Assembly: GCF_000719335.1 (NCBI RefSeq) | Contig: NZ_JOGB01000092.1 | Location: 1 to 17,339, forward strand | Direction: 5' to 3' | Length of the DNA: 17,339 nt | Source of the DNA: Streptomyces sp. NRRL S-87 | GTDB taxonomy: Bacteria; Actinomycetota; Actinomycetes; Streptomycetales; Streptomycetaceae | Shown: positions 13,466-17,339 of the stretch, piece by piece | Numbering within the stretch: the first letter of the stretch is position 1 | Layout: every line of letters starts with the position of its first letter | Position numbers and translations under genes: made by a program | The notes under the pieces: model-generated | The model's database searches: none | What the model saw: only the letters and a program-made list of their open reading frames with translations | Told to the model about the DNA's origin: nothing

Positions 13466-14406
13466 CAGGCGGATACCTCCGTGGCGAGTAGGTCCCAGGC
13501 GAGCAGACCCGCGCCCAGGCAGCCGGCGGTGTCCCCGAGGGCCGCCGGCACGATGTCGGGCAGCCGCTGGAACGTCACGCGTTCCTTGACGGCCGTCCGC
13601 AGCGGTGTGAACAAGGTTTCCCCCGCCTCGGCGAGCCCGCCACCGATGATGAGCGTGCGCGGGTCCAGCAGGGTGAGGGCGGTGACCAGGCCGTCGGCGA
13701 GGGCTCCCACGGCCCCGTCCCAGACGGCCGCGGCCCGCGCGTCGCCCGAGGCCACGGCCTTGGCGCAGTCCGCCGCGTCCGCCTCCGGGTCGCCGCTGGC
13801 GGCCGCCCAGGCGCGGCTGACCGCCGACGCGGAGGCCAGGGTCTCCAGGCAGCCGCGCTGGCCGCAGCCGCACTGCGGGCCGCCCGGGCGGACGACGACG
13901 TGGCCGATCTCGCCGGCGTACCCGTGGGCGCCGGCCTCGATCCGTCCGGCGATGCCGATGGCGCCCGCGATGCCCGTACCCAGCGGGACGAACAGGAACC
14001 GGTCCGCGCCGCGGCCGGCGCCGATGCGGCCCTCGGCCAGGCCGCCGGTGCGCACGTCGTGGCCCAGGGCCACCGGGATCCCGTCGAGGCGGGTGCTGAG
14101 CAGGTCCCGCATCGGTACGTCGCGCCAGCCGAGGTTCGCCGCGTACACGGCGACGCCGCACTCGGCGTCGACGATGCCCGGGACGGCGACGCCGGCGGCC
14201 TCGGCGGGACGCCCGTAGCGCGCGCGGCCGAGGGCGCCGAGCTCCGCGGCGAAGTCCAGGATCGACTCGACGACGGCCTCGGGGCCGCGCTCGCGGCCGG
14301 TGGCGCGCCGCGCCTCGTGCAGCAGCGTGCCGTCCGCCCCGACGAGGGCGGCCTTCATCCCGGTGCCGCCCACATCGAGGGCGATGACGTGTTTCACGGG
14401 TTTCAC
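13465..14406 (-). CDS. nagK: ROK-family N-acetylglucosamine kinase NagK
   Basis: The 313-residue product is a ROK sugar kinase. The ATP-binding loop is DVGGTGMKAAL (Asp11 to Leu21), and GVAVPGIVD follows. The catalytic Asp is probably Asp117 in ALGHDVRTGG, where many ROK kinases have NDV or NDA. FVPLGTGIAGAI, GYAGEIGHVVV and the ROK zinc cluster CGCGQRGCLET come next. There is no N-terminal DNA-binding domain, so it is an enzyme and not a NagC-like repressor. I chose GTG at 14406; a second GTG lies three codons later. Neither has a ribosome binding site. The stop overlaps the nagA start by one base. Its job is to phosphorylate free N-acetylglucosamine for NagA. Glucokinase-like specificity is the alternative, but the nagA coupling argues against it. 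Confidence 0.9.
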   Translation of the reverse strand: MKPVKHVIALDVGGTGMKAALVGADGTLLHEARRATGRERGPEAVVESILDFAAELGALGRARYGRPAEAAGVAVPGIVDAECGVAVYAANLGWRDVPMRDLLSTRLDGIPVALGHDVRTGGLAEGRIGAGRGADRFLFVPLGTGIAGAIGIAGRIEAGAHGYAGEIGHVVVRPGGPQCGCGQRGCLETLASASAVSRAWAAASGDPEADAADCAKAVASGDARAAAVWDGAVGALADGLVTALTLLDPRTLIIGGGLAEAGETLFTPLRTAVKERVTFQRLPDIVPAALGDTAGCLGAGLLAWDLLATEVSA

Positions 14407-14432
14407 AGGGACAGTCTCGCGTGGGGGAGAGG

Positions 14433-14448
14433 AAAGGTCTAGTCCACT
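14433..14448. promoter_or_regulatory. DasR operator (dre) candidate, nagK side
   Basis: AAAGGTCTAGTCCACT matches the DasR consensus ACTGGTCTAGACCACT at 13 of 16 positions, including the core GGTCTAG and CCA. It lies 27 bases upstream of the nagK start. DasR is the GntR-family repressor of the Streptomyces N-acetylglucosamine regulon and is released by glucosamine-6-phosphate, the product of NagA. nagKA is a known DasR target in Streptomyces coelicolor. Confidence 0.8.
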
Positions 14449-14518
14449 GAGAGGGATTGTTGACCGGCCATACAAATAGGCGGCCTTGGGGCGGCCCTCG
14501 TGTGAAGGCGGCGTGAGG

Positions 14519-14534
14519 AGTGGTGTAGACCTTA
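14519..14534. promoter_or_regulatory. DasR operator (dre) candidate, binding-protein side
   Basis: AGTGGTGTAGACCTTA matches the dre form A(G/C)TGGTCTAGACCA(G/C)T at 12 of 16 positions; the right edge is poor. It lies 30 bases before the start of the solute-binding lipoprotein gene. Its centre is 86 bases from that of the nagK-side site, roughly eight helical turns. Confidence 0.55.
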
Positions 14535-14564
14535 CGGGTACAGGACAAGTGGAACGACGGATTC

Positions 14565-15854
14565 GTGAGACTGAGGACTCCCTTGACGACGCGCCTGAGC
14601 CGGGCCCTGGCGGCCGCCGGCACCGCTCTCTGCCTTACCGCGACGCTCGCCGGCTGCGGGGGCCTCGCCAGTGACAACGACGTCACCCTCAAGGTCGTGG
14701 CGGCCGACTACGGCGACGGTGACGCGAACTCCTCCATCGGGTACTGGAAGGACCTCGCGGCCGCCTTCACCGCCGACCACCCCGGCGTCAAGGTCGAGGT
14801 GAGCGTCTACTCCTGGGAGGAGGTCGACGCCAAGGTCGCGGAGATGGTCAAGAAGGGCGAGGCCCCCGACGTCGCGCAGATCGGCGCGTACGCCGACTAC
14901 GCCGCCGACGGCAAGCTCTACACCGCCGACGAGCTGCTGTCGGTGGCCACCCAGGCCGACTTCCTCGGGCCCCTCGCGGACGCGGGCAAGGTCAAGCGCG
15001 TCCAGTACGGCATGCCGTTCGTCTCCTCCACGCGCCTGCTCTTCTACAACAAGAGGCTCTTCAAGAAGGCCGGCATCGCGGACGAACCCAGGAGCTGGGA
15101 CGACCTCGAGGCCGACGCCAGGAAGCTCAAGGGCACGGCCAAGACCCCGTTCGCGCTGCCGCTGGGCCGCGAGGAGGCGCAGGCCGAGACCATGCAGTGG
15201 CTGCTGGCCGGTGGCGGCGGCTACACCGACAGCGACGAGGCGTACGCGATCGACTCCGCCGAGAACGTCAAGACGTTCGAATGGCTGCGCGAGCACCTCT
15301 ACGAGCCCGGCCTCACGGGGCCCGTCGAGCCGTGGAAGCTCAACCGCCAGGACGCCTTCGACGCCTTCGCCCGCGGCGAGGTCGGCATGCTCAACGGCCA
15401 CCCCAAGCTCATGAAGGAGGCCACGGACAAGGGCGTCGACTTCGGCATGGTCCCGCTGCCGACCGCCGACGGGCGCGACAAGCCGGCCATGGGCGTCGCC
15501 GACTGGGTGATGGCCTTCAAGAACGGCCACCGCAAGGAGACCGGCCAGTTCCTCGACTTCGTCTACGACGCGAAGAACGTGACCCGCTTCACGAACACCT
15601 ACGGCCTGCTGCCCGTCACCACCAGCGGCTACCGCGCGATGAGCGCGAGCACCGCACCGGCCCGGGCCCAGCTGAAGACCTTCCTGGCCGCACTGCCGAA
15701 CGCCCGGCTCTACCCGGTCGGCAAGAAGTCCTGGGCCGGCGTCAGCGAGGACATCAAGGCGGACATCGGCAAGTCCCTGGCCGATCCCAAGGGCCCGGTC
15801 AAGACGCTGGAGGCCATCGCCTCGGCCGCCCGCCAGGCCGACCAGACCCGCTGA
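14565..15854 (+). CDS. ABC sugar-type solute-binding lipoprotein, orphan
   Basis: The 429-residue product is a family 1 extracellular solute-binding protein. Its lipoprotein signal ends in LAGC with Cys31 lipidated, so it is anchored on the outer membrane face. The body has the usual pattern: LKVVAADY, WKDLAAAFTADHPGVKVEVSVYSWEEVDAKVAEMVKKGEAPDVAQIG, YGMPFVSSTRLLFYNKRLFKKAGI, SWDDLEADARKLKG, FARGEVGMLNGHP and GVADWVMAF. These proteins hand sugars or oligosaccharides to an ABC permease. No permease or ATPase gene follows. Streptomyces importers often share the ATPase MsiK, but permeases are normally adjacent, so this copy is an orphan. The GTG start at 14565 lacks a good ribosome binding site. 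The dre-like site upstream and divergent nagKA suggest an amino-sugar or chito-oligosaccharide ligand, by inference. Confidence 0.9.
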   Translation: MRLRTPLTTRLSRALAAAGTALCLTATLAGCGGLASDNDVTLKVVAADYGDGDANSSIGYWKDLAAAFTADHPGVKVEVSVYSWEEVDAKVAEMVKKGEAPDVAQIGAYADYAADGKLYTADELLSVATQADFLGPLADAGKVKRVQYGMPFVSSTRLLFYNKRLFKKAGIADEPRSWDDLEADARKLKGTAKTPFALPLGREEAQAETMQWLLAGGGGYTDSDEAYAIDSAENVKTFEWLREHLYEPGLTGPVEPWKLNRQDAFDAFARGEVGMLNGHPKLMKEATDKGVDFGMVPLPTADGRDKPAMGVADWVMAFKNGHRKETGQFLDFVYDAKNVTRFTNTYGLLPVTTSGYRAMSASTAPARAQLKTFLAALPNARLYPVGKKSWAGVSEDIKADIGKSLADPKGPVKTLEAIASAARQADQTR

Positions 15855-15900
15855 GCGGTCCGGCCGGGCGGCCCCGCCGCGCCGACCGGACCGGCCCGCG

Positions 15901-15940
15901 GACACCGCCCGGCCCCGCCCGGCCCCGCCCAGGCGGTGTC
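15901..15940. repeat. Nine-base inverted repeat enclosing a 10-base tandem repeat
   Basis: GACACCGCC (15901-15909) and GGCGGTGTC (15932-15940) are perfect inverted arms. The interior contains CCGCCCGGCC at 15905-15914 and 15915-15924, plus a partial third unit. Just upstream, GGTCCGG (15857-15863) and CCGGACC (15886-15892) form another inverted repeat directly after the binding-protein stop. They may form a terminator for that gene or an operator for the DUF3263 gene, whose -10 candidate is at 15953. Confidence 0.5.
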
Positions 15941-15952
15941 GGTGCGCGGCGA

Positions 15953-15958
15953 TAGTGT
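15953..15958 (+). promoter_or_regulatory. Candidate -10 element for leaderless DUF3263 transcript
   Basis: TAGTGT is followed by exactly six bases and then the ATG at 15965. This is the ideal layout for transcription starting at the A of the start codon. No ribosome binding site is present to offer another explanation, and no strong -35 is seen. Confidence 0.5.
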
Positions 15959-15964
15959 GCAGGT

Positions 15965-16216
15965 ATGACGGACCACGGCGCGGCGGGCGGCACGCTCTCG
16001 GAGCGCGAGGCCGCCGTGCTCGCGTACGAGGGGCGCAGCTGGCCCGGACCCGGTGCCAAGGAGCGCGCGATACGCGAGGGGCTCGGCATGTCGCCGGTTC
16101 GCTACTACCAGCTGCTCAACGCCCTCCTCGACGACCCCAGGGCCCTGGAGCACGCCCCCGCCACGGTCAACCGCCTCCGCCGCATCCGCGCCGCCCGCCG
16201 CACGGCCCGCCGCTGA
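15965..16216 (+). CDS. DUF3263 small protein, possible DNA-binding regulator
   Basis: The 83-residue product matches the actinobacterial DUF3263 pattern over nearly its whole length: LSEREAAVLAYEGRSWPGPGAKERAIREGLGMSPVRYYQLLNALLDDPRALEHAPATVNRLRRIRAARRTARR. The middle part, AIREGLGMSPVRYYQLLNALL, looks like a helix-turn-helix. The C-terminus is a strongly basic helix, so nucleic-acid binding is plausible. The opening LSEREAAVLA resembles the first helix of sigma or LuxR output domains. Function is not established. It lies 79 bases upstream of otsB in the same direction, an association I recall from other actinomycetes, but each gene seems to have its own -10 element. The ATG start is supported by the TAGTGT at leaderless spacing. 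Confidence 0.85.
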   Translation: MTDHGAAGGTLSEREAAVLAYEGRSWPGPGAKERAIREGLGMSPVRYYQLLNALLDDPRALEHAPATVNRLRRIRAARRTARR

Positions 16217-16257
16217 CCCCGCACCGCCCCCCCGCACTCCGCGAAGGCGTCCGGAAC

Positions 16258-16273
16258 CGCCCCGCCCGGGGCG
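16258..16273. terminator. Short GC hairpin before otsB
   Basis: CGCCCCG (16258-16264) and CGGGGCG (16267-16273) are perfect arms separated by two bases. It lies 41 bases after the DUF3263 stop and ten bases before the otsB -10 candidate. It could terminate the upstream transcript or be an operator. As RNA the loop would need to open one or two pairs. Confidence 0.35.
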
Positions 16274-16282
16274 CGGTCCCGG

Positions 16283-16288
16283 TAGGGT
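16283..16288 (+). promoter_or_regulatory. Candidate -10 element for leaderless otsB transcript
   Basis: TAGGGT is followed by seven bases and then the ATG at 16296. There is no ribosome binding site in front of this ATG, so leaderless initiation is the simplest reading. The -35 position falls in the GC hairpin at 16258-16273 and shows no consensus match. Confidence 0.45.
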
Positions 16289-16295
16289 CGACAGC

Positions 16296-17141
16296 ATGGG
16301 GAGCCCACCGCACGACCTGCCGAAGCCCACCACAACCGCCGGCCGCGACGCGCTCGACGCGCTGCTGCGCGACCCTGCCGGAACCGTCGTCGCCCTCGAC
16401 TTCGACGGCACCCTCGCCGAGATCGTCCCCGACCCCGACCAGGCCCGCGCCCACCCCGGCGCCGTGCCCGCCCTCGCCGCCCTCGCCCCGCACGTCGGCT
16501 CCGTGGCCGTGATCACCGGCCGCCCCGCGGGCGTGGCCGTCCGCTACGGCGGCTTCGCGGGCGTACCGGGCCTGGAGCGCCTGACCGTCCTCGGCCACTA
16601 CGGCGCCGAACGCTGGGACGCCGTCTCGGGCACCGTCCAGGCCCCCGCACCGCACCCCGGCGTGGCCGGCGTGCGCGCCGAGCTGCCCGGCTTCCTCGAC
16701 GGGATCGGGGCCTGGCACGGCACCTGGATCGAGGAGAAGGGCCGGTCCGTGGCCGTGCACACGCGCCGGGCCGCCGACCCGCAGCTCGCGTTCGATTCCC
16801 TGCGCGAGCCGCTGGCCGAGCTGGCCGCCCGGCACGGCCTCATCGTCGAGCCCGGCCGCGCCGTGCTGGAGCTGCGCCCGCCGGGCATGGACAAGGGCGT
16901 CGCGCTCGCCGAGTACCTGGCGGAGACCGGGGCCAGGTCGGTCCTCTACGCCGGGGACGACCTGGGAGACCTCGCGGCCTTCGCGGCCGTCGAGAAGCTT
17001 CGCTCGAACGGGCTGCCGGGGCTGCTGGTGTGCAGCGGCAGCGCGGAGGTTGTCGAGCTCGCCGAGCGGGCGGACCTGGTGCTCGACGGGCCGGCGGCGG
17101 TGGTCGAGTTCCTGGCGGCGCTGGCCGCGGCGGTCGGGTAG
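16296..17141 (+). CDS. otsB: Trehalose-6-phosphate phosphatase OtsB
   Basis: The 281-residue product is a HAD-superfamily phosphatase of the trehalose-phosphatase type, removing phosphate from trehalose-6-phosphate to give trehalose. HAD motif I is VALDFDGTLAEIV with nucleophile Asp35 and general acid Asp37. Motif II is AVITGRPAG. The cap contains LGHYGAERWD, then GTWIEEKGRSVAVHTRRA and the segment VEPGRAVLELRPPGMDKGVAL, with the motif III Lys. Motif IV is YAGDDLGDLAAF, Asp221, Asp222 and Asp225. Length and motif order are normal. No trehalose-6-phosphate synthase (otsA) is inside the window; it may lie to the right. ATG at 16296 is supported by TAGGGT at leaderless spacing. The nearby ABC sugar-binding gene is probably unrelated. 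Confidence 0.93.
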   Translation: MGSPPHDLPKPTTTAGRDALDALLRDPAGTVVALDFDGTLAEIVPDPDQARAHPGAVPALAALAPHVGSVAVITGRPAGVAVRYGGFAGVPGLERLTVLGHYGAERWDAVSGTVQAPAPHPGVAGVRAELPGFLDGIGAWHGTWIEEKGRSVAVHTRRAADPQLAFDSLREPLAELAARHGLIVEPGRAVLELRPPGMDKGVALAEYLAETGARSVLYAGDDLGDLAAFAAVEKLRSNGLPGLLVCSGSAEVVELAERADLVLDGPAAVVEFLAALAAAVG

Positions 17142-17179
17142 CGCCGGGGGGAGGGGGCTGTGGTGTGTGGGTCCCCTCG

Positions 17180-17339
17180 CCTCTTGACCCGTCATGGCCT
17201 GCAGGCCTCCCCCCAGCTACCGCTGGGAGGTGCCTCCGGAGGCAGGCCCACCCCTGGGGCTTTGGGGCTTCGCCCTGGCCTTCGGCCACCCCAGGCCCGG
17301 GCCTGCCTCCGGACCAGCCTGCCATGACGCCTCAAGAGG
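17180..17339. repeat. Long imperfect palindrome with terminal inverted repeats (MITE/REP-like)
   Basis: Bases 17180-17198 (starting CCTCTTGACCC) match the reverse complement of 17321-17339 at 17 of 19 positions. Inside, 17236-17249 pairs perfectly with 17299-17312 (14 bases), TGCCTCCGGAGGCA at 17231-17244 is a perfect palindrome, and CCCAGC/GCTGGG at 17212-17227 forms a hairpin. The whole piece could fold into one branched cruciform. It encodes nothing I can recognise. The right arm recurs at bases 1-42 in the same orientation. The window ends exactly at the right arm, so the outer boundary and any target-site duplication cannot be seen. Confidence 0.65.

Larger units (their letters stand above)
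14407..14564. promoter_or_regulatory. nagK/solute-binding-protein divergent promoter region
   Basis: This 158-base region contains two DasR-operator-like sequences, one nearer each gene. It is relatively AT-rich near 14455-14480. On the minus strand TAGACC inside the nagK-side operator could be the nagK -10, in which case a repressor bound there would block RNA polymerase. No certain -35 is visible for either direction. Confidence 0.6.

Noticed and set aside
14413..14418. GAGACT six bases before the nagK GTG as a leaderless -10
   Set aside because: The first base is not T, so it does not meet TAnnnT. It is too weak to list as a promoter element.
16167..17195. A 342-codon minus-strand frame opposite otsB
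   Set aside because: The plus strand carries all HAD motifs of OtsB. The minus frame shows no family signature.

Overview
The window is very GC-rich chromosomal DNA with tight gene packing, GTG starts, long antisense shadow frames and actinomycete regulators. It looks like the core chromosome of a Streptomyces species. Gene content and order resemble the Streptomyces coelicolor neighbourhood that holds cdgB (SCO4281) and nagA/nagK (SCO4284/SCO4285). That assignment is from memory and no search was run. I call 17 protein-coding genes. I see no rRNA, tRNA, CRISPR array, phage gene or transposase.

Left part (1-5060): a partial copy of a dispersed repeat, then a ThpR/LigT-type RNA 2',3'-cyclic phosphodiesterase. 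It converges on a two-component pair read leftwards (NarL-type regulator and membrane histidine kinase, 4-base overlap). Divergent from the kinase is a secreted DUF336 haem-binding protein of the HbpS type. This is the arrangement of the known HbpS-SenS-SenR redox/haem-sensing system. A secreted M1 metallopeptidase lipoprotein follows.

Middle part (5057-11114): a GNAT acetyltransferase, a TerD-family protein, the ribosome-rescue hydrolase ArfB, a flavin reductase, and the diguanylate cyclase CdgB (GAF-PAS-GGDEF), with a perfect Crp-type palindrome upstream. Then come a single-pass membrane protein with a disordered cytoplasmic arm and an extracellular carbohydrate-binding-like domain, and a small secreted SH3-like protein of atypical base composition.

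Right part (11248-17141): a leftward amino-sugar cluster nagK-nagA-pfkB, where NagK phosphorylates and NagA deacetylates N-acetylglucosamine. It diverges from an orphan ABC solute-binding lipoprotein. The shared promoter region carries two sequences that resemble DasR operators (dre). A DUF3263 protein and trehalose-6-phosphate phosphatase OtsB follow. The window ends in a roughly 160-base terminal-inverted-repeat element whose right arm matches the first 42 bases of the window (39 of 42 identical).

Two patterns recur. Several genes (GNAT, flavin reductase, M1 peptidase, DUF3263, otsB) have a TAnnnT hexamer 6-7 bases before the start codon, the layout of leaderless transcripts. Short perfect palindromes occur at many gene junctions. 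Nothing here is clearly an undescribed system. The best leads are the large insertion inside the CdgB GGDEF domain, the paired dre-like sites serving an orphan binding protein, the SH3-like gene, and the repeat family at both window edges.
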